DNA of 64,000 nucleotides. Source: UTCHB3 sp008363265 (GTDB taxonomy: Bacteria > Bacteroidota > Ignavibacteria > Ignavibacteriales > Ignavibacteriaceae). The DNA is taken from assembly GCA_045863055.1 (NCBI GenBank), contig BTUW01000004.1:124001-188000 (forward strand). The letters run 5' to 3'. Position 1 is the stretch's first letter. The number at the start of each line of letters is the position of its first letter. A model generated the notes under the pieces. It was not told the origin of the DNA. It searched no databases and saw only the letters and a list, made by a program, of their open reading frames with translations. This document shows, in pieces, positions 36,038 through 44,975 of the stretch. Made by a program: the position numbers and the translations under genes.

Positions 36038-36210
36038 TCATTTTTACCCGGCATTCGTAATTTTTGAGCAATTAATCAACCAATAACGAATAATTGTTTT
36101 TTTCGTTAACGCAAAATTTCTTAATTTTCGTTTCGTATGAATAAAACATTTTTAGTTTGAAACATTTACTGAAATCAACAAGTATAATTAACCAGAAATA
36201 GGAGTTAACT

Positions 36211-37023
36211 GTGAGCAAACAATCGCCACTCAAAGCATTCTTTTCAGGATTTGCAGCCGTTGCTATTCCGGTGCTTTTTGTAATTGCAGTCTTGATCTAT
36301 CTTTTTGTGATGGGTGATCCCTCGAACTTCCAGGGTAACGATCCATCGAAAGATCCCAAGGTTGGAAACTATCTCGGAATGGTTTACAAAGGCGGATTCA
36401 TCGTGCCGATCCTTATGACCATGTTCCTCAGCGTGTGGACATTTGCCGTTGAAAGATTCATCGTCATCAGAAAAGCCAAGGGAAAAGGCAATGTTGCCAA
36501 TTTCATCGCCAAGGTTTACACACTTCTTTCAGGCAAAGAGTCCGATCTTGAGCTGGCCATTGAAGAGTGCGACAAGCAGAGAGGTTCAGTTGCCAACGTG
36601 GTTAAAGCCGGTCTTCTCAAATACAGGGAAATGATGGGTGAAAAAGACCTTACAAAAGACCAGAAGGTTGTAGCGATCAAACAGGAATTCGAAGAAGCAA
36701 CTTCACTCGAACTCCCTGTTCTCGAGCAGAACCTTGTAATTCTCTCAACACTCGCGAACCTCTCGACCCTCGTAGGTCTTCTCGGTACAGTACTCGGTAT
36801 GATCAGGGCGTTCGCCGCTCTCGCAAACGCCGGTGCTCCTGATGCTTCAGCTCTTGCTACAGGTATCTCCGAGGCGCTTATCAACACTGCGTTCGGTATC
36901 GGTTCATCAGCTTTCGCGATAGTGTTCTATAACTATTTTACAACCAAGATCGACAAGATGACCTACAGCATCGACGAAGCCGGTGTTGCCATTACCCAGC
37001 AGTTCATTGCAAAACAAAAGTAA
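36211..37023 (+). CDS. exbB: MotA/TolQ/ExbB-family proton channel protein
   Basis: 270 residues, GTG start with AGGAG about 6 bases before it. Helices lie near residues 12-35, 68-92 and in the C-terminal half (LSTLVGLLGTVLGMIRAFAALA and ALINTAFGIGSSAFAIVFYNY), the characteristic pore helices of ExbB/TolQ. It assembles with ExbD and TonB to harvest proton motive force for outer-membrane transport. The operon order exbB-exbD-exbD-tonB (36211-39109) is typical of Bacteroidota. Confidence 0.93.
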   Translation: MSKQSPLKAFFSGFAAVAIPVLFVIAVLIYLFVMGDPSNFQGNDPSKDPKVGNYLGMVYKGGFIVPILMTMFLSVWTFAVERFIVIRKAKGKGNVANFIAKVYTLLSGKESDLELAIEECDKQRGSVANVVKAGLLKYREMMGEKDLTKDQKVVAIKQEFEEATSLELPVLEQNLVILSTLANLSTLVGLLGTVLGMIRAFAALANAGAPDASALATGISEALINTAFGIGSSAFAIVFYNYFTTKIDKMTYSIDEAGVAITQQFIAKQK

Positions 37024-37037
37024 TTGTGAGTTAAAAA

Positions 37038-37667
37038 ATGCCAAAGGTAAAAATACCGCGTAAGAGCACGCTAGTTGACATGACCGCCATGTGCGACGTG
37101 TCGTTTCTGCTTCTTACATTTTTCATTTTGACCACTCAATTCAAGCCTGATGAGGCCGTGACAGTGCAGACCCCGGGATCGATCTCCAAGACGAAACTTC
37201 CCGATGTTGATGTTTTCACTATCACCGTCGATTCAGCCGGGCGCGCCTATTTCGGTATCTACAACCATGAGGGTCTCAAAAAAACCGTCATGAGTGCTAT
37301 GAATGATGCCTATGAAATGGGGCTTACACCAGAAGAGATAAACGCTTTTGGTAAGATAGGCAGCTTCGGTACTTCGTTGAGCAACTTCAAAAACCTGCTT
37401 AATGCTGAACCGACCGACCGGAAGAACAAGGAATTCATGGGTGGTGTGCCGATCGATACGGCCAACAATGAGCTCGGAAAATGGGTGACCAGCAGCCTCG
37501 ATGCATGGTATATCATGCAGGGTGTTGACACCAAAAAACAGCCCAGCGTTGCCATCAAAGGGCACAAGAATGCCGGTTACCCTGTGATCAAGAGAATTAT
37601 CGCTGTTCTACAGGAAGAGAACGTTAACAAGTTTAAGTTTGTCACAGAACTTAAGGCAAAAAATTAG
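37038..37667 (+). CDS. exbD: ExbD/TolR-family biopolymer transport protein (first copy)
   Basis: 209 residues: short cytoplasmic end, one membrane helix with the essential aspartate (LVDMTAMCDVSFLLLTFFIL), then a periplasmic domain. It is longer than the E. coli ExbD (141 residues); the extra length is a loop near residues 80-150. It lies 14 bp after exbB and 14 bp before a second ExbD. Confidence 0.9.
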   Translation: MPKVKIPRKSTLVDMTAMCDVSFLLLTFFILTTQFKPDEAVTVQTPGSISKTKLPDVDVFTITVDSAGRAYFGIYNHEGLKKTVMSAMNDAYEMGLTPEEINAFGKIGSFGTSLSNFKNLLNAEPTDRKNKEFMGGVPIDTANNELGKWVTSSLDAWYIMQGVDTKKQPSVAIKGHKNAGYPVIKRIIAVLQEENVNKFKFVTELKAKN

Positions 37668-37681
37668 AGAAGGAAATTTAA

Positions 37682-38263
37682 ATGGCTGAACTGGATACCT
37701 CGGCGAAGGGGGGACACGGTAAAGGCAAGAAGAAAGGCCCCACCAAGCAATCGACGCGTATAGATCTTACACCAATGGTGGATCTCGCGTTCCTGCTGGT
37801 TACTTTCTTCATGCTTACCACTACCTTCAGCAAGCCGCAAGTGATGGACATTGTGATGCCTGTTAAAGATAAAGAACAACAGGAGGAACAACAGATCAAC
37901 CAGACTGAACTCAGGCAGAGTGAGGCGATGACCATTCTTATTGGTGGTGGCGATACTCTCGTATACTATTTTGGCCTTGACACCGCTAAACTGACTACCT
38001 TGCCCGAATTCAAACCCCTTAACAAAGGTGCTTATGAATCTGTTAGAAAGGCCATTACTGACAAACAGTTGTTCCTTGACAATGACGACGATTCAAAAAC
38101 GAAGAAGGAAAACCTCTTCGTGGTTATCAAGCCCATGGACAAATCATCATATCAAAATCTGGTTGATGTGCTCGATATGATGAATTTCACAGAAGTAAAG
38201 AAGTACGCCATAGTTGACGTTGCGGAGTCTGACTTGAGCATTTACAATAACCGTAAAAAGTGA
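37682..38263 (+). CDS. exbD: ExbD/TolR-family biopolymer transport protein (second copy)
   Basis: 193 residues, with a lysine/glycine-rich cytoplasmic start (KGGHGKGKKKGPTKQ), the helix IDLTPMVDLAFLLVTFFML containing the proton-relay aspartate, and a periplasmic domain ending YNNRKK. Two non-identical ExbDs in one operon suggest a heteromeric ring, which is usual in this phylum. It is 9 bp upstream of tonB. Confidence 0.92.
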   Translation: MAELDTSAKGGHGKGKKKGPTKQSTRIDLTPMVDLAFLLVTFFMLTTTFSKPQVMDIVMPVKDKEQQEEQQINQTELRQSEAMTILIGGGDTLVYYFGLDTAKLTTLPEFKPLNKGAYESVRKAITDKQLFLDNDDDSKTKKENLFVVIKPMDKSSYQNLVDVLDMMNFTEVKKYAIVDVAESDLSIYNNRKK

Positions 38264-38272
38264 GAGTAGAAG

Positions 38273-39109
38273 ATGGCAAAAGTTGATTTGACTGACATAG
38301 TTTTCGCTTTGAAGAACAAGGAATATGGAGCCTATGTTCTTCGGAAACTGTACGGAAAGTTCTTATCCATATCTCTCATTATTACTGCATTGTTTTTCAG
38401 CACTGCCATTTCGATGCCCATGATCCTCAAGGCCATCCAAAGTGGTGAGGTAAATCAGAAGCAAACAGTAACAATGGATGTTAAAGCTCAGCTTCAGGCG
38501 ATGAAAAAACAGAAAGAGAAAGAAAAACGTGAGACCGTCTTCAAGGAGCAGGAAAAGAAAGCTCCCGAAAGAGCCTCCGTTAAGTTCACTCCGCCTGTTA
38601 TCAAGCCCGATGATCAGGTGAAAGAAGAAGTCCAGACCGTGGAAGAACTGCAGAACAAAAACGTCGGTACCGTTACCCGTCAGGGTGTTGAAGGCGGTGA
38701 CGTTAGAGGTGATGCGGATGTTGAATTCACTGACGGTCTCGACGACAAGAAACCTGAAGTTACCAAAGAGGACGTGAACAAGCAGGCTAAAGAGGAAGTG
38801 TTTACTTTCGCTGAAGAAATGCCTTCTTTCCCCGGTGGTGACGGTGCCCTTTACGGCTTCCTTGCTCAGAATATCCAATATCCTGAGATAGCCAAAAGAG
38901 CAGGCGTTGAAGGACAGGTTATCGTAACCTTCACGGTTTCGAAGACCGGTCAGATATCGGCCCCCAGAGTTGCAAGAGGTATCGGTGGTGGCTGCGACGA
39001 AGAAGCTCTTCGCGTGGTTATGATGATGCCCCGCTGGAACCCCGGAAAACAGAACGGGCAGCCTGTTAACGTACAGGTTACTGTTCCGATCCGGTTCCAG
39101 CTGCAATAA
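38273..39109 (+). CDS. tonB: TonB-family energy transducer
   Basis: 278 residues: an N-terminal KNKEYGAYVLRKLY motif typical of Bacteroidota TonB, one membrane helix near residues 25-45, a Lys/Glu-rich linker and the C-terminal TonB domain (YPEIAKRAGVEGQVIVTFTV ... PRWNPGKQNGQPV), residues about 185-278. It carries energy from ExbB-ExbD to TonB-dependent outer-membrane receptors. A terminator follows at once. Confidence 0.94.
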   Translation: MAKVDLTDIVFALKNKEYGAYVLRKLYGKFLSISLIITALFFSTAISMPMILKAIQSGEVNQKQTVTMDVKAQLQAMKKQKEKEKRETVFKEQEKKAPERASVKFTPPVIKPDDQVKEEVQTVEELQNKNVGTVTRQGVEGGDVRGDADVEFTDGLDDKKPEVTKEDVNKQAKEEVFTFAEEMPSFPGGDGALYGFLAQNIQYPEIAKRAGVEGQVIVTFTVSKTGQISAPRVARGIGGGCDEEALRVVMMMPRWNPGKQNGQPVNVQVTVPIRFQLQ

Positions 39110-39139
39110 GCTGGCGCGGCATTGGTAACACAATGTTTA

Positions 39140-39166
39140 AGCCCCGGTAACCCCGGGGCTTTTTTA
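39140..39166 (+). terminator. Terminator after tonB
   Basis: Stem AGCCCCGG/CCGGGGCT, loop TAACC, then TTTTTT. Separates the exb-tonB operon from tRNA-Arg. Confidence 0.93.
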
Positions 39167-39188
39167 TTCTTCTTATCCCTTTTTTTCG

Positions 39189-39196
39189 TAAATTTG
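39189..39196 (+). promoter_or_regulatory. -7 promoter box of tRNA-Arg
   Basis: TAAATTTG, matching TAnnTTTG, 25 bp before the tRNA. The -33 region is T-rich without a perfect TTTG. Confidence 0.5.
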
Positions 39197-39221
39197 GGGT
39201 GTAAAAAAGAATTTATTTGAT

Positions 39222-39293
39222 GCCTCCGTAGCTCAGTGGATAGAGCAGTGGTTTCCGGAGCCATGTGCGCAGGTTCGATTCCTGCCGGGGGTA
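39222..39293 (+). tRNA. tRNA-Arg (anticodon CCG)
   Basis: 72 nt. Acceptor GCCTCCG pairs with CGGGGGT (two G-T wobbles); D-arm GCTC/GAGC; anticodon loop TTCCGGA gives CCG, reading CGG; T-arm GCAGG-TTCGATT-CCTGC. CCA is not encoded. Confidence 0.93.
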
Positions 39294-39297
39294 CAAA

Positions 39298-39331
39298 ATA
39301 AAAAGGCTGTCTTTTCAGGACAGCCTTTTTT
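39298..39331 (+). terminator. Terminator after tRNA-Arg
   Basis: Stem AAAAAGGCTGTC with GGACAGCCTTTTT around a short loop. It also stands before the convergent stop of the AIM24-family gene, so may serve both strands. Confidence 0.9.
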
Positions 39332-39349
39332 CATTTTAAACAGCTATGT

Positions 39350-40111
39350 TTATTCGTCAGAACTTGAGGTGAAGGTTACGCCTGATGATGGCTTCGGCAC
39401 GCGGGCGATGATCTTGTCAGCAAGTCTCGAGAATGGAAGGCTCTGGATGTACACCGTTCCGGTTCCGCGGATGGTTGCCAAGAAGATACCTTCACCACCG
39501 AAGAACATTGTCTTCAGGTTTCCGGCTTTCTCGATGCTGTAGTCGAGGCCTTCGGTAAAGGCAACGAGGCAGCCTGTATCGATGCGCACCACGTCATTAA
39601 CAATTTCTTTTTTGATAATTGTACCACCACTGTGGACGAAAGCTTTTCCATCGCCCTGCAGCTTCTGCAGAATAAAACCGTCGCCACCGAAGAAGCCGGC
39701 ACCCAGTCTTTTTGTGAACGCGATGCTTACCTTGGTACCCATTGCCGCGCAAAGGAAGGCATCCGACTGGCAAAGGATCGAACCGCCTGATTCAGACAGA
39801 TCGAGGGGAATGATCTTTCCAGGATAAGCTGCTGCAAATGAAACCCTCTTCTTACCGTTGCCACGGTTGGTGAAGTGGGTCATAAAAATTGATTCGCCCG
39901 CGAGAACCCTTTTACCGGCAGAAAGAACTTTACCGAAAAAGCCGGTGTTGGCATCGGAACCGTCACCCATCTTTGCTTCAAATTCGATACCGTTCTCCAT
40001 GTAGCACATGGCACCTGCTTCCGCGATCACAGTTTCACCCGGATCGAGTTCCACTTCAACCATCTGAAGGTCTGATCCAAGTATCTGATAATCAATCTCA
40101 TGAGATCTCAT
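39350..40111 (-). CDS. AIM24/TIGR00266-family protein
   Basis: 253 residues of continuous beta-strand pattern, matching the TIGR00266/AIM24 family: start IDYQILGSDLQMVEVELDPGE with EAGAMCYM, then LGAGFFGGDGFILQKLQGDG and FFGGEGIFLATIRGTGTVY. The GGEG/GGDG turns are the hallmark. The bacterial family has no agreed biochemical function; its yeast relative AIM24 is mitochondrial. The acidic C-terminal tail here is unusual only in its length. It precedes msrA on the minus strand by 23 bp but is transcribed after it. Confidence 0.9.
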   Translation of the reverse strand: MRSHEIDYQILGSDLQMVEVELDPGETVIAEAGAMCYMENGIEFEAKMGDGSDANTGFFGKVLSAGKRVLAGESIFMTHFTNRGNGKKRVSFAAAYPGKIIPLDLSESGGSILCQSDAFLCAAMGTKVSIAFTKRLGAGFFGGDGFILQKLQGDGKAFVHSGGTIIKKEIVNDVVRIDTGCLVAFTEGLDYSIEKAGNLKTMFFGGEGIFLATIRGTGTVYIQSLPFSRLADKIIARVPKPSSGVTFTSSSDE

Positions 40112-40134
40112 TTTGACTCCTATTAAATTGTTGG

Positions 40135-40797
40135 TTATTTAAGTTTATCTTTGAATACTTTTTTGAATTTTTCGACTTTTGGTTTGATCACGAACGCGCA
40201 GTAGGGCTGGGTACCGTTCTCATCGAAATAGTTCTGATGGTAATCTTCAGCCACGTAAAATTGGGTTGCAGGTACGATCTCGGTAACGACCGGCGAGTTA
40301 AAAACCGCCGATTCATCCAGTTTCTTTTTGTAGAATTCTGCGAGCTCTTTCTGTTTATCGTCGTGATAGAAGACGGCCGACCTGTACTGTGTACCCACAT
40401 CATTTCCCTGACGGTTAAGTGTCGTTGGGTCGTGCGTCTGCCAGAAAACCTCAAGCAGCTCCTCGTATGTAATCAATTCCGGATTATAGTATATCCTGCA
40501 CACCTCGGCATGCCCGGTGTTCCCCTCACACACCTGCTTGTAAGTGGGATTGGGTACTGAACCGCCGGTGTAGCCTGAAATAACTTTTTCAACGCCTTTC
40601 AGCCGTTCGAACACTGCCTCAACGCACCAGAAACACCCCGCGCCGAAAGTGGCAACTGAATATTTTGTACTGTCGAATGTCATCGTTTCTCCTGTTTTCT
40701 TTTTTTCAACCTGGGTCTTACCGCATCCGGCCACGGGAAATGCAGCCAGAAGGAACGCCACTATTGTAAGTAACCTTTTCACAGCAATTAATCCCAT
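40135..40797 (-). CDS. msrA: Peptide methionine sulfoxide reductase MsrA, lipoprotein form
   Basis: 220 residues. The N-terminus is a lipoprotein signal with a lipobox (AAFPVAGC, cysteine near residue 25). The catalytic block GAGCFWCVEAVFERLKGV lies near residue 54, followed by SGYTGGSVPNPTYKQVC, HAEVCRI and FWQTHDPTTLNRQGNDVGTQYRS. It reduces methionine-S-sulfoxide in periplasmic or outer-membrane proteins. The gene overlaps the 3' end of the GAF protein by 10 bp, so they are co-transcribed. Confidence 0.94.
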   Translation of the reverse strand: MGLIAVKRLLTIVAFLLAAFPVAGCGKTQVEKKKTGETMTFDSTKYSVATFGAGCFWCVEAVFERLKGVEKVISGYTGGSVPNPTYKQVCEGNTGHAEVCRIYYNPELITYEELLEVFWQTHDPTTLNRQGNDVGTQYRSAVFYHDDKQKELAEFYKKKLDESAVFNSPVVTEIVPATQFYVAEDYHQNYFDENGTQPYCAFVIKPKVEKFKKVFKDKLK

Positions 40798-41981
40798 TGC
40801 ACATTTTGCTTTACGAATTCATCGGTATCTTTGAACACTTTTTTGATCGCTTCCTCAATGGTCTCGAGTTGTCTGAGCAACCTGGAATCGTAGAGGTAGT
40901 CGTTCTTCATTCCCTTGATCAGCTCGAGGGGATTTGCTTCACCGAGTGCAGCCTTTATTATACCCTGTAATTCGAAAATTGTTGCAGTTTTTGTCTCTTT
41001 CAAGATAGTATTCTGCGCGATATCGAGTTCATAATATGCCTGCTGCACCTCTTCAAGCTGCTTTTTTATCTTCTCCCTGAGCAGGGCATTCTCGATAACT
41101 ATTCCGATCCCTGAAGCAAGCGCGCCGAGGTACGATTCATCATCCTGATCGAACTCGCCTCCTTTTTTGTTCAGCACCTGGATAACACCGATGGTCTCTC
41201 CGTTAATATTCTTAAGCGGATAGCAGAGGATGTTCAGGGTTCTGAAGCCGGAACGGAGGTCGAATTCCTTGTTGAATTTCGGATGATTATAAGGGTCGGA
41301 AATTATGGAAGGTAGTCCGGATGTGAATATCTCACCAGCGATCCCCTGTGTGTCGGGGAATCGGATATCAGCAGCTTTCAGGCCTGTTCCGGTTCTCGAC
41401 CAGAGTTCCTTCTTCGCCCTGTCATGAATAAAAACAGTGGCCCTCTCGGCCGAGAGCACTTCAGGGGTCATCTTCACGATATGTGCCAACAGTTCATCAA
41501 GATCTGTGATCGAGGTGAGTGACCGTGTCAGTTCAAGAAGTACAGTCAGCCTTTTATTAAGTTGAATGAGTCTTTCAACGTGATTTTCGGGTTGCGCCGC
41601 GGTCACTTCAGCAGGGGCTTCCTTGAAAAAACCTTCAGTCTCCCGTTCGAGTTTTTCAACCGTAAGGGGGTTCTGTATAAAGGCACTGATCTTATTTCCG
41701 AAAACTATCTCGCGGGTCTCGTAAAAATAGGAAGAGACAACTATCAACGGGGTTGTTTCGACGGTCGAGTGGACCATGTCAACAAACTCGATCTCGGTCA
41801 TCGATGGATTGGTTATCTCAATTATCACGAGATCGAACTTCTTTGTTGCCAGCTCCCTGATATTCTGCGGATTTTTTGCCAGGTGAAGCAGGTCATGGTT
41901 GCCGTTCCGCGCGAACCCGGCATAGATATCGATGGTTCTTGGATTCTCTGAAAATAGAGCTACCGATCTGTAGCCGCTCAT
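40788..41981 (-). CDS. Receiver-like plus GAF-domain protein
   Basis: 397 residues. The first 120 resemble a response-regulator receiver fold (FDLVIIEITNPSMTEIEF, PLIVVSS, FIQNPLTVEKL), but the phosphoacceptor position reads glutamate (IIEI), so it is probably not phosphorylated. Residues about 150-320 form a GAF domain (ERATVFIHDRAKKELWSR, GIAGEIFTSGLPSII, VIQVLNKKGGEFDQDDE), followed by a coiled coil and a helical tail. No output domain is present. It overlaps msrA by 10 bp, hinting at redox or small-molecule sensing. Confidence 0.75.
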   Translation of the reverse strand: MSGYRSVALFSENPRTIDIYAGFARNGNHDLLHLAKNPQNIRELATKKFDLVIIEITNPSMTEIEFVDMVHSTVETTPLIVVSSYFYETREIVFGNKISAFIQNPLTVEKLERETEGFFKEAPAEVTAAQPENHVERLIQLNKRLTVLLELTRSLTSITDLDELLAHIVKMTPEVLSAERATVFIHDRAKKELWSRTGTGLKAADIRFPDTQGIAGEIFTSGLPSIISDPYNHPKFNKEFDLRSGFRTLNILCYPLKNINGETIGVIQVLNKKGGEFDQDDESYLGALASGIGIVIENALLREKIKKQLEEVQQAYYELDIAQNTILKETKTATIFELQGIIKAALGEANPLELIKGMKNDYLYDSRLLRQLETIEEAIKKVFKDTDEFVKQNVQWD

Positions 41982-42008
41982 TTTTACCTCTTTAGATTAA
42001 AACTGCAT

Positions 42009-44525
42009 TCAATTCGCAGGATAAAGGTCGTCCCACCAGGCGGTGTCACCTTTAAGATACTTGTCGAACCAGGCAATGATTGTTTTCGACCACTTTTTCC
42101 TTTTATCGTAGTCGAGAATATGATGATCCTGCTTATCTACTTCAATAAACTCCACTTCCTTGCCAAGTAGTTTCAGAGCGGTGTAAAATTGTACACTTTC
42201 GCCCGGTGGTACATTGGTATCCTCATTCCCATGGAGCAGGAGGAGGGGGGTGTTCACCTTGTCTGCGGAAAAGAGGGGGCTTTTGTCGATGTAAATATCT
42301 TTTCTGTTCCACGGGAAGCTGTTTGCGGTGGCCACTGCAGAGTAGACAAGCCCCCAGAATCCTTCGCCCCAGTAACTTGAGAGGGAACTTATCCCCGCGT
42401 GCGAGATCGCTGCCGCGAACAGATCGGTCTTGGTAACAAGGGACATGGTCATAAAGCCGCCATAAGACGCACCGATACAGCCGAGTCTTTTGGGGTCAAC
42501 GGAGGGGTAACGCCTCAGCATCTCTTCCGTCCCTTTTATTATCTCCTGTGCGACTGATGTACCCCAGTCGTTCACATGGTAAGCAGAAAACTTCTGGCCG
42601 TAACCAATCGCTCCCGATGGCTGAAGAATGAAGACAACATAACCATTGGCTGTCCAGATGTTCTTTGGGTACCTTCCCTCGAAGGTGTTCGATACCGGTG
42701 TGGTGCCGCCGTAATAGTTAACTATGCAGGGGTATTTTTTTGAGGGATCGTAGTCAGGCGGAAAGAAAACCGCACCTTCGATGGTTCTCCCTTCATCTGA
42801 TGTGAAGGTAAACTCCTCGTACTTGCCACTTTTAATATTTTTGTATGACTTCTCATTGGGATCAAGCAGAAGTTTCGAAGTTCCTTTTTTAAGGTTGAGG
42901 AGGAACGCCCTGCCGGGGTAGTCAGGGTCTGAGCCGTATACAAGCGCCGTTTCGTAATCTAAGGCTATATCGATTCTCTCGATCGATTTAACGGGGGACG
43001 ACATCTTGCTGAACTTTCCTTCAGAATCCCTCACCCAAAGGTTAAAATAGCTTTTGTCTGTGGTCAGCAGGTAAATGCTCCCATTCTTTTCATCCTCAAA
43101 GAATGATGAAACCGCCGGGTCGAAGTCCCGCGTGAGGCATTCAGCCTTTTTGCCGGAGATATCGTAGCGGTAAAGGAGCGAGTTGTACTCGTTTGGTATC
43201 AGTTCAGGAGGTGTGGTTATTCCTGTTTCTCCGAAAAGTGAAGGTCCTCCGGTAACGAGGAGGCTTTTACCATCTTTACTGAACACCACCGTCCCGCTGT
43301 AGAAACCGCGAAAGAGGGAGTCGAGTCTCCCGGTCTTCAGGTCATAGATAAAATGATCCGTGTACGCGTATGGCCTTGTTTTAAGATCGTAGTCGGAACG
43401 TGTAAGAAGGAGCTTGCTGTTATCGCTTGAAATATCGTTAAAATTCAGGTTATCGTCAAAATTAGCGATAACCGAAGTAGAGCCTGTTTTCCGGTCGAAA
43501 AGAAGTGTCTTTGTTTTGGTACGGTTGCCGGGCCACCTGTCCTTAATACCCTGATGGCGTTTCATTCCACCGTCGAACTCAGCCACTTCCTTCGTGACCG
43601 AGTATATCACTTTCGAACCATCGTGGCTGAAAGTTGACCCGGAGAAGTTCTCGATTCCATCGAGTACTGTTTCGGTCTCTCCACTGCCGGCGGAACCGGT
43701 CATAAGGGTGGTTTTCTTGTTGCCGGTGATGGTATACGCATAGCTGTCGCCACCTGTCCACTCGAATCCTGAAACCTGAAGTTCCTTCACTGTTTTTCCT
43801 GTTGAGGTTTCAAAAATAATGGTTTTCCGGTCAAAACTGCCGCGGGTGGTGCTTCGTGTGCTCAGGGATACCGAGGCATATTTCCCGTCTTTTGAGAGTG
43901 CGACCGACTGTATCTTCGGATCGTCGAGCAGTCTTTCAAATGAAGTGAAGGTAGTTGGATCGGTGTTTACTTCGAGTCTGGCTTTCGAGTCTTCCGGCTG
44001 CTTGATGGTTACCTTGAGTTCGCGGTCGCCGGTTGCTTTCGCCAGGGTGAGAAGTTTGATCACGATGAGGTGTTTTCCCGTCTCGAGTTTCAGCGGAACA
44101 GTGACCGATCTGGTTGTTGTCGTATCCGCATCAACCGGGTCTATGTTCGACTTCTGACCTTCACTTCCGATGTAAACACGATAGGGGAGACGTGATGAAA
44201 CCTTCATTTCGGTGGAGATGAATCCGGTTGTACGGATCATAAAAACCGCATAGTAAAACGAATTCTTCTCCCTGCTGCTTTTTTCGGGGAAAACAGCGGG
44301 CAGCACATCCCAAAGGTCCCTCTCCTCAAGCAGGGAAATAACGGGTGAAATGTTGTCACCATCCGAGAAAAGGGTCTTGATATCGGGGTCGTTCGCGCCT
44401 GTAACTGCAGGCGCGACCACCGCGTGCGGACCGTAAACAAGGAAATTGTTCACCTTTATCTCATTGCTCTGCGGGTGGATGAGAAACACAAGTGAAATGA
44501 TGAGGAAAAGCGTTTTTCTGATCAT
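42009..44525 (-). CDS. S9-family serine peptidase, prolyl-oligopeptidase type
   Basis: 838 residues with a signal peptide (KTLFLIISLVFLIHPQS). The first half is a jelly-roll-like and beta-propeller region (about residues 30-560), as in dipeptidyl peptidase IV and acylaminoacyl peptidase. The alpha/beta-hydrolase domain carries the serine in GCIGASYGGFMTMS, the aspartate in LLLHGNEDTNVPPGE and the histidine in KQDHHIL. It likely degrades peptides in the periplasm or outside. It is monocistronic, 27 bp before the GAF gene on the same strand, so read-through is possible. Confidence 0.93.
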   Translation of the reverse strand: MIRKTLFLIISLVFLIHPQSNEIKVNNFLVYGPHAVVAPAVTGANDPDIKTLFSDGDNISPVISLLEERDLWDVLPAVFPEKSSREKNSFYYAVFMIRTTGFISTEMKVSSRLPYRVYIGSEGQKSNIDPVDADTTTTRSVTVPLKLETGKHLIVIKLLTLAKATGDRELKVTIKQPEDSKARLEVNTDPTTFTSFERLLDDPKIQSVALSKDGKYASVSLSTRSTTRGSFDRKTIIFETSTGKTVKELQVSGFEWTGGDSYAYTITGNKKTTLMTGSAGSGETETVLDGIENFSGSTFSHDGSKVIYSVTKEVAEFDGGMKRHQGIKDRWPGNRTKTKTLLFDRKTGSTSVIANFDDNLNFNDISSDNSKLLLTRSDYDLKTRPYAYTDHFIYDLKTGRLDSLFRGFYSGTVVFSKDGKSLLVTGGPSLFGETGITTPPELIPNEYNSLLYRYDISGKKAECLTRDFDPAVSSFFEDEKNGSIYLLTTDKSYFNLWVRDSEGKFSKMSSPVKSIERIDIALDYETALVYGSDPDYPGRAFLLNLKKGTSKLLLDPNEKSYKNIKSGKYEEFTFTSDEGRTIEGAVFFPPDYDPSKKYPCIVNYYGGTTPVSNTFEGRYPKNIWTANGYVVFILQPSGAIGYGQKFSAYHVNDWGTSVAQEIIKGTEEMLRRYPSVDPKRLGCIGASYGGFMTMSLVTKTDLFAAAISHAGISSLSSYWGEGFWGLVYSAVATANSFPWNRKDIYIDKSPLFSADKVNTPLLLLHGNEDTNVPPGESVQFYTALKLLGKEVEFIEVDKQDHHILDYDKRKKWSKTIIAWFDKYLKGDTAWWDDLYPAN

Positions 44526-44753
44526 GTTGCTACCGGATTATTAAATCAAAAGCCCAACATCAAAGATACGAAAAAAAAGATCAATGAGGCTGTGGTGACA
44601 ATTTCCTGCACGAAAAATTGGAACCGGAATCGTTAAATAGGTAAAATATTTTTTCGGTTCTGATTATATTTATTTTCTGTTTTAACTAATTTATAGTGGT
44701 GACCCCTTACCCGCAGGGGCTCACAGATCACAAATCTTACACAGGCATCTGTT

Positions 44754-44975
44754 TTGTTTTCACAGATACTTCAATATTTCGAAATGCTAATGGCGCTTGT
44801 CTACATAGCGGCAGGCGTTGCAATATACCTCGGCTACGTACCATTCCTGAAAGACCTGACCTCCGCGGAACTATGGCTTATCTCAGTAGGGCTCGCGGCT
44901 TATGGAACCTACCGTATCTATCGCTCGTATAAAAAAATAAAGGAGAGCCGGGAGGAAGAAGAAGATGAAAAATAA
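44754..44975 (+). CDS. Small two-helix membrane protein upstream of the PstS-like gene
   Basis: 73 residues from a TTG, or 63 from the ATG at 44784; the start is uncertain. Two helices (LVYIAAGVAIYLGYVPF and LWLISVGLAAYGTYRIY) and a charged tail ending EEEEDEK. Its end overlaps the start of the PstS-like gene by 11 bp, so they are translated together. Similar short membrane proteins precede PstS-like genes in this lineage, but I cannot name the family. Confidence 0.6.
   Translation: MFSQILQYFEMLMALVYIAAGVAIYLGYVPFLKDLTSAELWLISVGLAAYGTYRIYRSYKKIKESREEEEDEK

Noticed and set aside
38363..39133. 256-codon minus-strand frame across tonB
   Set aside because: Antisense to a clear TonB domain; composition is of a shadow frame (rich in Phe/Leu runs).
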